Under the pieces are notes generated by a model. It searched no databases. It saw nothing but the letters and a program-made list of their open reading frames with translations, and was not told the DNA's origin. Both the position numbers and the translations under genes were made by a program. Below are positions 32,801 through 47,400 of a DNA stretch of 64,000 nt, in pieces. Source of the DNA: Lumbricus rubellus (lineage: Eukaryota > Annelida > Clitellata > Crassiclitellata > Lumbricidae); the NCBI GenBank assembly GCA_945859605.1, contig OX243814.1, forward strand, positions 29,253,307-29,317,306, written 5' to 3'. Every line of letters starts with the position of its first letter. The first letter of the stretch is position 1.

Positions 32801-35800
32801 CCTATGAGTAGGCCTAACTATGAAAATGATTGTTCGGTGTCAATAAAAGGCTAATAATAATGGATGACAATGACTTTTTCGATGACAATGTCTTTTTTGA
32901 TGACGATGGCTTTTTCACTAATTTTAGCTGCGCAGGAGTGCTTTTTACACAATTGCACATATCCATTTACAAGTTACAACTGCACATTTTGTCAAGAACT
33001 GCACGCTAAAAAGCTCTGAGTCTATAGCCTATGCTTGTAGGCGTATACGAAAAATTTGCATGGCTCTATAATACTTGGGCAAAATTATAATACATTGAGA
33101 AATGAATGCGTAAACAGAGTATAATTGACCGTGTCGTATTTCTAAGTGCGTGCTTATGTTACGGGGTACACTACTATAAGCCTATACACTTGACGAATAG
33201 CGTCGTTGTCTTAGGGTCCGACGCAATACTAATTCGTTTCAGATGTGTCGCAGAGTACATTCAACCATTCATCCTCAGCAGCATACATGTTACTGTTGCT
33301 GCTTCATGGCCTGCAGCGCACATTGACAACAGGACTTTTTTTAACGTGCGGTCTGTTGTACACAAAATGTGCAGTTCTAAATGTAGGCTATTTGTGCCGT
33401 AGTAGAAGCACTTTTGTTACAGTTAAAACTAGCCAAAAAACTTCATTGTCCTCCGATTGGAAGTAATTTACAATGGAAGATGGGAAAGGAAAGGAGTTGT
33501 GCAGTTCTAAAAATTCCTTAAAAACAGCCCTGATTGACAACTCGGTGAACTCACCAAAGCTAAAGCCTCCGTGTCACGTGCAATAATTCGCTTGTATGGT
33601 TGTATAAAATAATGTAGGCCTAAGCTTACTCAGTAGCCTACCAAATTTCTATAGCGCCACTCGAGAGTCATCGCACGGAGCCAGCTTATTCATTGTCGTT
33701 GTGTCTTTAGAATGCACAACTTGGCTATAACTAACCTAAATAATAATTGCAAGGTAAAATTTTACGTTCATGATAGCCACAGTAATAAGCCTAGCTATAG
33801 TAGGTTACTAGCATAAACATGAATGTAAATGATAGCAAAACTATTAGATTATGCATCATGAATATATACTAGGCCTATATGATTCAGATAAAAATGCCTA
33901 GCCTACATAAAGGGATATTATGGCTAATAAATGCGGATTATACGCACCATTCATGTACTCGTGTACTGTACAAAGAGACCTTAAATGCTGAATCGCTCAA
34001 ATTCAAAATCACCCGCATCTGTGTGTGTGTAAAAGTATAATTGCACATGTAGCGTATCTGTATATATGTGTATGTATGTATATGCGTGTGTGTGTTTGTG
34101 CATCCTAATTACAGGAAGTGGCCTTGTCTCTGTCTAAATACACACAGATACTATATCAGCATCATCAGTGTGGGCGCTGCTTCCAGGGTTCTCGCAGCTA
34201 GGGAGAAACGGTTTACGGATGCCCCCTCTAATCGCCCTAATGGTTTATTAATTTTAACTGAGGACCATGCAGTGCGAGAGTACACTACAGGATGAGTTGG
34301 GTAGATGGGAGGGAGGGAGGTAGAAGGGAGAGAAGGGGGGTTGGAGAGTTGTGGGCACGTGTCACAGGGCCATGCTGGTCTGTTTTCCATTTAAGCCTAT
34401 AATAGTAGGCCTAGGCCTATACTTCGGCGCGGCGAGCCAATTTTCGCAGTAAACAATAGTAGTCGAGAAATAGCGATCGTACTATTCACTGCACGGTCCG
34501 CACTGTAATGACCTTCATTTTCAACTGCTGCTGCTGTTGCTGCAGCTAGAGTCCATTAATTTTTATAATGGCAGACGCGCGTATAAGCCAAAAACAGCGA
34601 TTAAATGCATATATGCCTACTATAGAAGCACACACAGGTATAGGCCTACTCAGAGACAAACAGTGTATCCTTGTGTACGGTTGATTTCGTCCAGGTGGGT
34701 CTATAGCCGTCCGCATAGACCAGTTTGTGCATAATTGTTCTTTATGATAGGACCATGTGCCTCTAGTATATACATGTAGGCCTACAGGCGTATACTATTC
34801 GGTCTATAGTAAGCATTTGTTACCATAATTATAGTCTCTATAACAGATGCCTAAAGCAGCTATAGGTCTGTTTGCATTACAGACCAGTACAGAGCAGTTA
34901 TTCTAGAGATTCAACATGAGAAGACTTCTAATGAGCTGTGACACGAGTGGCATGACTCCTTGTCACGTGCGTCTTTGATTTTTAAGAGACTTAATTGTCA
35001 CCGGTTATGACCGGTGATCATTATTGCACATAAGTCTACGCACAAAGATAGCTACATGCATACACAGTGTTACACACAAAGTATATGCACTCAAGCATAC
35101 ATTATGCTTAAGCTTATGCAATAGCCTATGCATCATGCATAGCCTATGTATGTAGGCCTATATATAATAATATTATGATAGCCTAATATATATCCAGGTG
35201 TAATGTCGATATATCTATTATAGCCTACATAATTTGGCCTATATATATTCAACTAATCAATCAATCAATTCGTCTATTTGGGCGGAGTTTGGTTTCCGTT
35301 CTTAGGGGGGGGGGGCTAACCCCGAGTCTAGGCCTTCTGGAGGAGTTAACCCCGAAAAATGGTTTCATTTTCATGGTTAAAAAGTTGAATCTGGGCCTTC
35401 TTGGGAGGGCTTAGCCCCCCCTAGCCCCTGATAAACTCCGCCCATGGAGGTAGGCCTAGTTTATTTGACAGGCGAAACTTAAACAGAATAATAATTATTG
35501 TGTATTGCATTATAGGCATATACGCGGAGACAACAGTCACCACGCATGGATAAAACCAGTGTTAAATTAATCTTCTTGTCCTCCTGCTTGAGGGGGGGTA
35601 GGGTTTCTGGGGGCGGGGAAAAACGTCCGTTTTGGGCGGACTTTTGGACGAACAGCAACCGGTCGCTGAGTCACCGACGACACCGTGTGTTGGGCCAATT
35701 TTTCTAACGACCTTTTTAACTCTTTCTTTCTGTTTTACTTAAATTCACCAATGCCAACCGCACCATTTTCCTGCATGCACATTGCACAATTGCACATTGT

Positions 35801-38800
35801 ATGCGTGCACACAAGATCGGTCGATTATTTTCTGGGTGGGAGATTGCTAGAGGCCTAATTTAATTTTCTGAAAGGGTATGAGACGTATTTCATCATCATC
35901 ATCATCATCAAGAACCGAGGGACCAGTGCCCGTAGGTGCCCGCTGCCATCCTCATTATTCCTCGCCATTTTTGTCGTTCTATCGCCGGATGTGTCAGGTC
36001 TTGTATTGGCGAGACGTAGGCCCTATCGTATAAAATACCTCGCAATTTTCCTGGGAGAAAATTCATTCCTGTAAGTGGGGAACGTCCTTCCCAATCCCAC
36101 CCCCAGAGACGTCTAGATTAAACACTGGTTGAAACAGTAGCCTATAAAGTAGATGTGCTTCTAAAGAATAGGCCTCCGTGAAACGAGGCTATGGTGTGAT
36201 CTTTCACAGGTAGCCTAATGAAGGCTTTGTGGTCGATAGCAATATTTAGTTCCACTTTCTGTTTTAGCGCTTGCTTCATTGTGAACTAACAATTTAATCC
36301 CTGGGATTAATAATTATTGCATGCTCGACAGTCACGTCCAACATAGTTACGGCAGATGATCGATAGCATCAAAACAAACGCTTATAGGCCTAGGCCTACG
36401 TACTGTTGTCTTGAAATAAACAAGACGAGCAGCGTAGCGCTACCGGTATACCCTTATAAATAATTAAACAGGCTTAACTGTGGATCTAAGATAGTCACAA
36501 CAACGTTGTTATTGGCCCATAGGCCTACACTATAATAGCTGTCAGTCAGTGCGTGAATTAGCTACTTATTTCTTACTCGTTTACTCCCAGTCGCCTTACT
36601 TATCTTGTGAGGAAGTTCTTTAACGTTCCAGACTTCATTTCAGCCTGCAGGTGCATAAACAATGAACATGAACAATGATCAACGAACAATGAACATAGGC
36701 CTATAGGCTACTTTCGTTTCCATAGAATCTATAAGCTAGGCCTACTCTAAGTGCGTATGACAATATTGTTGTCGTTAGCAGAAGCACTTGGCCAGAGGGC
36801 AGTATAGGGTGCATAGGGACCCGGGCTATAATAGGCTAGTAGGCTATAAAATTATAGAAAGTTCGCTATCCCTTTCAGAATATAGGCCTAAATAATGTGG
36901 CAGAGAAAATAATCTACAATCATCTTAATACTTCAAGTTAAAAACATAATAAAATCACTTTATGTATTGATATATTCCTATTATTCAATTGCAGGTTGCA
37001 CCTATACACCTTTATCACTTCTTGTAGGCCCCTACTTGTTTCCAAAAAATGTGTCTCTCATTAAGCTTATGATAGTGGCCCGTGACCACTCTGCCTATAG
37101 GCCTAGCTGTATATTGGGCACTATATCCTATAGGCCTAGCTGTATATTGGGCACTATATCCTATAGGCCTAGCTGTATATTGGGCACTATATCCTATAGG
37201 CCTAGCTGTATATTGGGCACGGAATTTCTCTCGTTGACTCTGTCTATAGGCCTATACCTCTGTACAGGACTACTTGACTGCATTGCAATATTGCTGGCGA
37301 TAGATAATTCAATTGTCTGGATTTTCGCGACGTCCTTCCTTGTCTGATTTCATTGATCGTGATAGTTAGGCCTATTATGATCCTATTATAATTGTGATTT
37401 TTGTGTCATAGTCGCACTTGCAACTGCTAATAATATACATTAGCAGCAGATTTTGGACCAACTTGTCAAGACTGATTGCAGACTTATGGGTGCTATGCTT
37501 TTCAACTATTAGCATAGGCATGCATATATGGCATATACTTCCTTTTCCTATACAGGCTGTTACGTAGGGCCTAGCATAAAAACCAAACTCGACGTTACCC
37601 GATAAGTTTTGTCTCCATCATGTTGTGTTCCTGCAGCAGTGCAGCATGTAGTCCTATGCGAAGTTCTGTTGGGAGAAGCGCCTGTCATCATTCGTCTGTG
37701 CACTTGCCTTTTCACTCCATTTACAGTTATAATTATGTGTGCTTCCTGCAATGGAGACCGTTCAGATTACTATCAGACTAATATTCATGTGCTGGATTAT
37801 GCATTGCTATAATTAGCATGGTGATTTGAATTACATGTATATGGTCCCTTTCTTCTAAGGACTCGCATTTCCGAAATCCATCTAACGAATTCAGAGGACC
37901 ACGATGATTTTAGACGTCGTCTAATATTGGGGTCCACATGCCGCGTGTCCCTATAATTATATAGCCTACTAGCTGTACCCGGCCACGCGTTGCTGTGGCA
38001 AAAATCCCTCTCCCCCTCCCCTCTCCCTCCCCCTCCTCCTGCCCCTCCCCTCCCCCTGCCCCTCCCCTCCCCCTCCCCATCCCCCTCCCCTCCCCTCCCC
38101 CTCCCCCTCCCCTCCCCCTCCCCCTCCTTCTCCCCCTCTCCCTCCCCCTCCTCTCCCACTCCCCCTCCCACTCCCCTCCCCTCCCTCTTCGTCCCGCTCC
38201 CTCCGCTCCTTTCCTCCCTCACACCATTCACCCACTTTTTGTGGGAAAGATTGCGTTTTTTCGAAAGAAAAACATAATACAACACGGTTCTATTGGAATG
38301 GAAGGTTTTGTCAAATTTTCGAAACAATCTTTCCGTTAGTTTTCGAGAACACTCATAACGAACTATTGGAAAGTTTAATTTATATATATATATAACCTAT
38401 GGCAATAGGGCCCTATATATACTGTATATTTTTAGGTCTGATGACCCACTTGAACCATCCAGCTAATTATACGACGTCCTTGATTAGAACCGATGATGGT
38501 ACACCTGCATGCACAGTTAATTTTGTACCCGAATTAGTTTGATTGTACAGCGGTTTTTTTAGCGTGCAGCTGTACACAAAATGTGCAGTTGCAAATGCAT
38601 TTGTGCAATTGTAGGCCTAAAGGCAATCATGTGTAGTTAAAATCAAGAAAAAAGGTCACTGTCAGCCGACTGGGGAAAATGAAATGAAGGGGGTTTGTGC
38701 AGTGGAAGATGCATTAAAAACTTAAAAGGCTGCATTGTGTATTTTTGGGAGGAGAAAGACTTAGGCTACAACCGGCGTCGACTTGGAAGTTGGAACATTC

Positions 38801-40144
38801 GATTCTTGGGAAAATTTCTTTCTGGAGAATGACAAAACAATCATATGGTCATCAGAAATTTTCGAGTCAACGGACACACTAGATTAAAATTGATGGTTGT
38901 GCAGTTATAAAAATTCCTTAAAAAATTCCTTTAAAAGCCCTGCTGTTCAGTATGTAGGCCTAGACCTGCAGTGCATAGTACAAAACACATTGAATTTGTC
39001 TATTTATTTTTAGTTGGATCTGCAGCGGGTCTGGCAGTGTCGCTGCCACATGGGATGTCATTCGGTTTAAGAAAACCTGTCATCAATGTCAGCGACGAAC
39101 TGATCCTTTCATCCGGTGTCAACGTCACTGTTCGTTGCATCGGGGATCGACCAGTCACCTGGAGCTCAATACCAGCCACAAAGGTAGGACGGACGGACGG
39201 ACGGACGGACGGACGGACGGACGGAAGGAAGGAAGGACGGACTGAAGGACGGACGGAAGGACGGACGGACGAAAGGATGGATGGACGGACGAAAGGACGG
39301 ACTGAAGGACGGACGGAAGGACGGACGGACGGAAGGACGGACGGACAAAAGGACGGACGGACAGACGGGCGAAAGAAGGACAGAAGAAGGAATTAAGGAC
39401 GGACGGGTGTATACTATATAGGCGCATACGTAAGGAATGAAAGGAGGAAAGGCGGACGATGGACGGTTGAAGGAATTCGGCCTACGATAGGGACTCTAGG
39501 GAGGACTAAAAAATTATTATTAGTAACTGCCCGCGATAGTTGGACGAAGGGAAGGGCGGTTGGTAGGAAAGAATCATGGAGAAAGGATGAACAAGAGTCG
39601 TACGGTAACAGAGAACTGACAAAGAAACAACGAAGGGCAGAGAACAACACAGTATTTCAATTTTATAAGAGTTGCATTGTTTGCCAAACGTGCGTAGGCT
39701 TATCGGTTCTATTTACCATTTTAGACAATACCCTATAGCCTACTCTCATGACAGTTGATAGGATTTACTGCCGTCTACGCGAGTAAGCCTGAAACACTAT
39801 TGTCTCGCGTAGAGTCAATAATTAAAGAAGCGTCAATTGTCTATCGTCTCAGCAGCAGCAGCAGCAGCAGCAGTAGCAGGTGATGATGATAATTATGATG
39901 ACGATCGAGTTACACTTATGCAGGCCATAATAAAGACTGTCATGATGGGGTCGGCGACGGCAGCAGGCCATTCGCTACATGTCACCTGTCTGTCACCCAC
40001 CCACCTATAAGCTGGTCCGTGACGCTGAAAATATACAGGCGCCGTCGTCGCCTGTAGTAACCGCTTTACATGCATGCACGACCCTAGATCTATGCATGGT
40101 CCATGACAAGTGTATATAATTTTATTATTATATATATGTATACC

Positions 40145-40188
<44 letters not shown>

Positions 40189-41412
40189 CTATATCGTGTT
40201 AGAAGAGACTGTAGCAGGTGCGTGTCAATTGCACCGTGTTCGGCGTGTTGACAGTGCGGCTAACTTTCGATAGAATGATGAGGGTGTCCCTCATCGATCG
40301 GGTACCGTATAGGGCTAGAGGCCTATGCGGGCTTTACCTATATTATAAGCCGTGACCAGCTGATCAGCAGTGGACTTTTCTCGAATAGTCACGAATGGGA
40401 GACGTATAGCACTTTTAAGTCATAAAAAAATCGACAAGGCCGTAGCTAAGAATGGGTGGGGGTGTTTTGGGTGTTTGAACACCCCCCCTGAAAAGAAATA
40501 ATGTAAAAATGAAATAAATGCATTGATAGCACATGATGTGAGAATTACAGTGTGTAGCCTTATGTAGGATAATTTCGAGCAGAAAATAGGCCTAGTCGAA
40601 AATTGCAGAAAATAGCCTAGTGGGTTTTTTGGCATCGCCCAGTATGAGAATTGTGGAAAAATAACTGGGGGGGTTGGCCTATGATAAACTTGAAATTGGG
40701 GTATGAAAAACATACTTTAACATGGGGCTCTAAGAAAGACTGGGGGGTTGAACCCCCCCAACCCCCCCGGCAATTCTCACCCTGGCATCGCCGTGAAGGC
40801 ATTACGGGCCAAAAAGGTATGAAAAGCAGGCGATGACTAAAAAAGTCGTCATAAAATTTTGCCCCCAATGGTCGATTTTTTATGGTCGGCCACAGCGTGT
40901 AGGCTTGTTCCCCTAAAATTCACGTTCGAGGAAACACCCCCCCCCCAAGAAAAAAATCCTGGCTACGGCCTTGGATATCGATGATAGGTTACCGTCTTGA
41001 GCTGTAGTTTTAGAATATATACGTCCACCTAGCTAGGCCTACATGCGAGCAGTCGAAGCCACCATTGCCTTCTGTAGGCTAGGTGGACTCATTACTGGAC
41101 TGCACTGTCTTGCAGCTTCGATGCTGTTTATATTTGACCACAAGTGTCGTAGGGCGTAGGCACTATCATAACTTTCGTTTGGAAAGTGCAACGAAAGATG
41201 TTGAGCGATTAATAATTGTAGCCTACTAGTTAGGCCTAAGGATTTTTGCTTTTATACGATATTAAAAAGAAAACAAGATAGGGCATACAGGCCTACACAA
41301 GACCCAATAGGTCTATTATAATATTAATCTTATTTTGACCCAATGTCTTTCAAAATAGCCATCTTTAATGGCTGGCTGGAATTGAGTCATATCACCACCG
41401 TCGTCGTCGTCG

Positions 41413-41444
<32 letters not shown>

Positions 41445-44400
41445 GCCGCCATCATCAACACCATCATCAACAACATAATCAACAGCATCATCACCACCAT
41501 CATCACCACCATCACCACCGCCGCCGCCACCACCACACACCACCGCCACGACCACACCACCACATGCTGTGATAGGCCTAATAGTCGAGCAGCAGCAGCA
41601 GCGGCAGGATTGTCATGATTCCTAGAAAGGACCTGAAGTAGGCAGCTGCAGGTCTAATGGGTATTCCGTTCTGTTTGTCTGGCTAGCTGGTTTTGGATTT
41701 AAAACTGACTTCTCCAGCGGATTGTGTTTTTATTTGCATCACTTGAAAGGCGCTACAGAAGTCATTAGATTAATTTTTGGGTCTACGTCACTAACTTTAT
41801 TTACAACCGAGTTGAATTTCATGGCGGATCTGTCTGTTAACTGGAAGATCACACACTTCCTGCATCGAACGCCGGCGTTTCCTGTTCCTGCTAAACATTA
41901 ATTAAATATCAAATGAAATAATTAACAGGACCCCAAAGATAATTTTGGGTCAAATGCGGGCTTGACTTCATGTCCACTTAATATGTGCGCGTCGCATTTC
42001 GGCTTCAATCCATTTCCTCTTGTTTATGACACGCTTGCATTAATGTTTTGTTCAGTTGCACGCGCACTACTCGTTCCTCAGACTGCACTTGTTTGATAAT
42101 TTTTATCGTTTAATTGCAGGTGACTACATAATTGATTCAATTTAACTGAAATTTAACTGCTCATAAACAGATAACAGTTTATCAGATGCTCTAGCAGTCT
42201 AGCTGCATGTGCTGTATTTCATGAATCCAGGCTACACCTATTATATACATGAGGGACCTGAAACGTTTGCATATTTTTTCATTAATTCATGTGAGGTATA
42301 CATGTATGGCCTCAACAACGCAGGGTCATTGAGCAAGGCGTCCAGTACATTTCCAGATGTTCAATCCTCCGGTCCTGTTTAGCCTATCAATTTAATTTTG
42401 CACATGAGTTGAAAGCCAATTGCCTGTGAAATGGGGAAATATTTTGAATCCAAGCAGCAGAGTTTGAAGCTCGAACTTTTCTGCACCCGACTCAAAGGGC
42501 CTGATTAAACTTCGTGGATTATATATAAAATTTATGTATTTGTACATATGACTTGTGTATTATATACTGTATGTTTACACATTGCACATGCACACACAAA
42601 CATATATAGGCCTATCGCCGCCTATGTATATATTCCCATGCTACAAATCGAAGACCTCCCTTATTTGCTTCAATTGGCTGTTTAGAAGGTAGGCCTATAA
42701 TTATTGAAGCTATAGGGATGGAGTTATAGGCTGTCTAATCTTAAATGTTGTAGTTGAGGCTAGTAAGAAGATTGACTTGCAGTGCACAGGTTTTAGTTCT
42801 TTGGAAAGCAATTTAGCAGCTTTACTTGTCCTGAATTCTGTCCTGTTGGCTTACTGTATCTGTATTGCAAGAACATGTCCTGATCTCTATTCCACCAACC
42901 ATGAAATTCCACTTGACGCCCGAACTTACCAGAGAGATGCTTTTGATCTCAGACCCTTCAAGTTTTATGACGATTATAATGATTGTAATCTTAGTGGAGA
43001 TGGTAATGATGTGGAAGCGGAAAAGTGGCATATTGTCATTTAACATATCATTGTTACCTTCTGCAGGCCAGAACAGTCATTACAAGCCAGCAGGTGGACA
43101 ACTCATCCAAGTATGAAAGTATCCTGACTGTGACCGAGTTGATGTACTTAGATACTGGATTGTACCAATGCATCTATTCAGGTGAATCCAACCCGGAGCT
43201 GGTTGCGAGCAGTTACTTTTATGTTTATGGTAAGACATTTTGTGTAGTTTTTAAAAAAGTTAACTGTCAAATTATATAGATTGTTAAAATGTTTAATTCA
43301 TCTTCATGGTTAGGAGAATATTAGTGTACTAATGCTTGGATGTTGTTCAATTGCCTTTAGCTTCATATGGGAAAACTAAAATGATCTAGCTTGGTAACTG
43401 TCAGCAGTGCCAGAGGTAAACTTGCACAACACTAGGTACCCTAGTTCTCTTGCATTTACTGAAGGCATTTCCAAGCTTACTCGCTCATCCTACTTGCAGT
43501 TAAGAGAGGAGTCACCTCAAAGCAAGCATTTAACTCTTGCCTAACAAGAAATGTAGAACAAAGGCAGTTCTTGTTACAGGTTGTAGAGAAACACAGGAAG
43601 CTGTTCTAAGAGTCAACATAGATTGCAGCAATAAGCTTACTATTAGGTCAAAATCGGATGATGGGCTAAATTTTATATTATTTTCTGAGTTTTGCAATAA
43701 GTATTTTAAAACAAAATAAAATTAACACATTCCGATTAGAATTTGGTAATATTATTCATGAAAATAATTGTGTTGTACACATGAAAATTTTAGGGTTTAC
43801 GTGTTTGCAATTATTTCAAACATTACACTGTGCCGATGTCATGATAAATTTGATGGAAACAAGTAGCAAATTGTAAAAACTTCAACAGCTTTGTGCCAGT
43901 TCTAAATATTAATATTTTATTTTAATTTTTTAACTGTGACCTACTAGCACCTGATGTCACCAGATGGTGGGTTGAAGAAAAAATTTAAATGACTTTCATT
44001 TTTTAGAACCACCCAATTGTAGGTATAATTGAATGTTGAAAGTACTTGACAGTTGTTGGATCATTAGTTTGCCTTCTCGTTTTAAATAAACAGGTACATA
44101 GAGTCAAAGACACAGATAAAATTGCTAATTTGTTTGTTTGTTTGTTTGTATGGGCACTTGCTATAGCGCCCCTTCAAGCTCTCTCTATCTACTCAGAGGC
44201 GCTTGTTTGTATGTGCACTTGTTATAGCCCCCCTTCACTCTCTCTCTAGCTACTCAGAGGCGCTCCCAAATGCAGAGCGGACACTGCATCGGAGTTTCAC
44301 GCCGAAGCGCTGTCCAAGGTCCTTACGTGGCGAGGTGGATTCGAACCTTCCGGCTCCAAGGCAACGACGCCACCACTTGTGTTTATTGTGTTTCAAAAAG

Positions 44401-47400
44401 CATTCGATCTGTCTGCAGTTTCTTTTCGTCAATTTTAGATGGAAGCCATCTTCTTGTTTGCGACGATAGCTGGTCGAAAATAGATGTGTTTGAGCATCGC
44501 AGAGCCGTTATTCGGTCCTGTCGTTCCACACACCCAGATGTAACGGTTACGCTGGTGAAGAAATACGAAAAGAGAGACGAATCATTCCCAGCAGACGTTG
44601 TTTCGTACGACCCACGACTCGGCTTTGTTATCAGTCGCGTGACAAAGTATTTTGATCGCTCCTTCATCTGCAAGGCATCTTACGGAGATGTGGCTGCGGA
44701 AAAAGAAATACAACTTTCATATTACGGTACTTACTGGTCATCGATGTTGCTATTTGCATGTTTACTCACGATGTGAGGCTAATCTCTGTTGCTTATTTCT
44801 ACACTAGAGCTTCTTTTCTTATTATAGTAGTCCTGCCTTGGTCTTAAATTAATAATAATAATAATAATAACAATGATAATTCTAATAATAACTCACTATG
44901 TAAGGCTAATCTCTGCTTATTTCCAATTATATTCCAATCTATCACGGCCTCCAAGTACGGTACTTTCCAGTATACATGGTGAAGTTATAATAAGTTATAC
45001 TAATAATGATAATAATAATAATAATAACAACAATAATTATAGTAATTATAACAACAACAGCTAGCATAATTTTTTGAAATTCCGAGGGATCAAAAACAAT
45101 TATCATAATAATGGTAATACCGGTAATAATGTGTTGCACATTATAATATAGTTAATTGTTGAATGACTGGTCAGTGAAAATAACCATTGTGCACTCTAGT
45201 GTGCTCAGTGTCATTTCTGTCTTTAGTGCAATCCATATTGTTACATTTACATGCAATGCAACAGGCTACTGGTAGTCTGAAAATTTGTCTACTGTTAACT
45301 GAGATAGTAGTGTGGTCATTGGTTACATTTTGTGTCTGTTTCCACGTTTTGTGTCGTCACCAAATACAGACTTCACTCAATCTTTGCAGACCGATCTGAT
45401 TACTGCATGGTTTTGGTATGCCATCAGGGCATTGGGCATTTGAACAATTAAAATTACTGTCAATTGTTACAATTTCTTGTAAGCATATGAAATTGTTGTC
45501 CGTTAGAACCCCAGCAATAGTCAAGTTAGGACAAAGTACATTTTCTAGGTACTGGTAAGTAAAACGTGCTGTTGGGGATCTATCCTCTATAGCAGAGGTT
45601 CTCAACCGATGTGTCGCGACACACTGGTGTGTCGCGACCTGACCGACGGTGTGTCGCGTAAAAGTGGTGTGTCGCTGGTGTGTCGCGAAGAATTGGTGTG
45701 TCGCGAATTAATAATAAAGATAATAAATTATCTTCGTTTCTTTTTCCAAACTAACACAACGCAGTAGGCCCATTATTACATGAAATAATCCTAAATAATA
45801 TCAGTCTACTAAATTCTCACAGCACACGTCCGTTGGAGAAAACATCGATGTAGCAGAATTGAACAACAATGAACAGGAAACACTTGTTGAGCTGCAATGT
45901 GATTCCAGAATGAAGGACATGTTTAGGCAATCATAGAACTCAGTTCTAGGCAAAGACGTACAAGAACATTACAAATCAATTGCAAGCAAAGCTATCAAGG
46001 AGCTTGTTTCCTTTCATAGCTCCTACTTATCTGAACATGGCTTTTCTCAGATCTGATGATCAACATAAAGAACAAGAATCGGAACAAACTAATCGGAGGT
46101 GCCCTCTTAGCCTGTTTACGAATTGCACTTACAAAAACTGGGGAAACGCGTTTTAATATGATCCAAATAAAAATCCAAGAACAAAGATCCCATTAACTGT
46201 TAGGACTACAAGGTCTTAGTAATTAGGTGACTAAATTCACGTCGAGTTGTAGAAACGACTATAGATTTGGATCAAAAGAATAATTTAGAATTTTAGAATC
46301 GTAAAAATTGGAAATAAATTCAATATAATTATTTTCATTTATTAAAAATGTCAGCAGTTTAGCATTTTAATTTAGAAGGATAAATAAGTTTGAGAGCAAA
46401 TTTGAAATAAATAGACATGTTTCACTTTGACACTTTTTTATTTTTGCGACATTTACATATGACGATTGAATGGTGTGTCGCCAAATTTGATAGCAAGTTT
46501 AAGTGTGTCGCGGGACGAAAAAGGTTGAGAACCTCTGCTCTATAGCCTATACATACAGTACATCATGGGCGCCCGCACATAGGGGCAAGGGGGGGCACTT
46601 GAAACCTATGTTTCTCACTACTACTTTTGGGGTTTATAACAAATTTCTTCACAATAGAGAATTTAAAAACCTACTTTTAGCTAAGACTTTTCGATTTTTT
46701 AAACAAATTTCCTTGCAAAAAGAAACAATTCATATTAAAAAAATTTAAAAAGCCAAACTGAGAAATTTACAACAAGAAACCTCTGTGAAAAATACCCATG
46801 CATGTTCTTAACTCCCTGCTTGGCATTTTTTCCTCCTGCTAAATTTTTTTAAACGTTGACCATCGTGTTTTGCCCCCTCCTGCAAAAATTTCTGCGGGCG
46901 CCCATGCAGTACATGTTAACTCGTGTATTCTGATATCATGAGTCTTGAGAAGCAATCAGTGTAGTGACAAGATGAGAAATCCTGACTGCTTGAAACTAAA
47001 GCGGTGAGTTCACAGTATTTAAGAAGTATGTAGTTGTATTCAATTAAATGGTATTGTAAAGTTTATGTTGCGTTGTTTCTTTGTTAGGTTCCACTAAAAA
47101 GACTCCCAAAGTTCAGCTGTATTCTGATCACAATGGTGGACACACTCTGACAGCAGAAAATGTTACATTTACATGCAATGCAACTTTCAGTTCTGGTGCA
47201 GGGATTAAGATAAATTGGTTCTATCCACTTCAGCATGAGGTACATTGTTTGCTTACTTTTCTTTGCACGTGTATGAAAAAGAACAGAGTGTGTGCCTAAT
47301 GTGATACACATGCTGACACGATGCCTAGTCTGTTGAGTGTGATCTTCTCAAAATAATATGTATGTACATGTATGCAGTGCTAAAAGTGTAAAAAAAAAAG

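Larger units (their letters stand above)
26215..39013. other. Receptor intron 1 (12.8 kb), repeat-dense
   Basis: It holds the LINE tail, mariner-type and hAT-type MITEs, satellite array and microsatellites listed separately. Between them it is unusually rich in TAGGCCTA/AGGCCTAT phrases. No further exon with matching phase and Ig-like coding was found. Confidence 0.6.
39411..43066. other. Receptor intron 2, repeat-bearing
   Basis: It contains (CAG)n at 39851-39873, (AT)n at 40130-40184, the MITE at 40435-40973 and (CAT/CAC)n at 41396-41560. No extra exon detected. Confidence 0.5.

Noticed and set aside
37797..38339. Long open frames rich in Gly/Glu or Pro/Ser on both strands
   Set aside because: They are translations of a polypyrimidine simple repeat; all frames are open because the repeat lacks stops.
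38971..39396. A single 141-residue frame joining Ig1 to a Thr-Asp-Gly-Arg repeat
   Set aside because: The exon ends at the good donor at 39184; the rest is read-through into a (GGAC)n microsatellite.
41316..41618. Asp/Gly-rich and Ile/Thr-rich frames
   Set aside because: Trinucleotide microsatellite translations.
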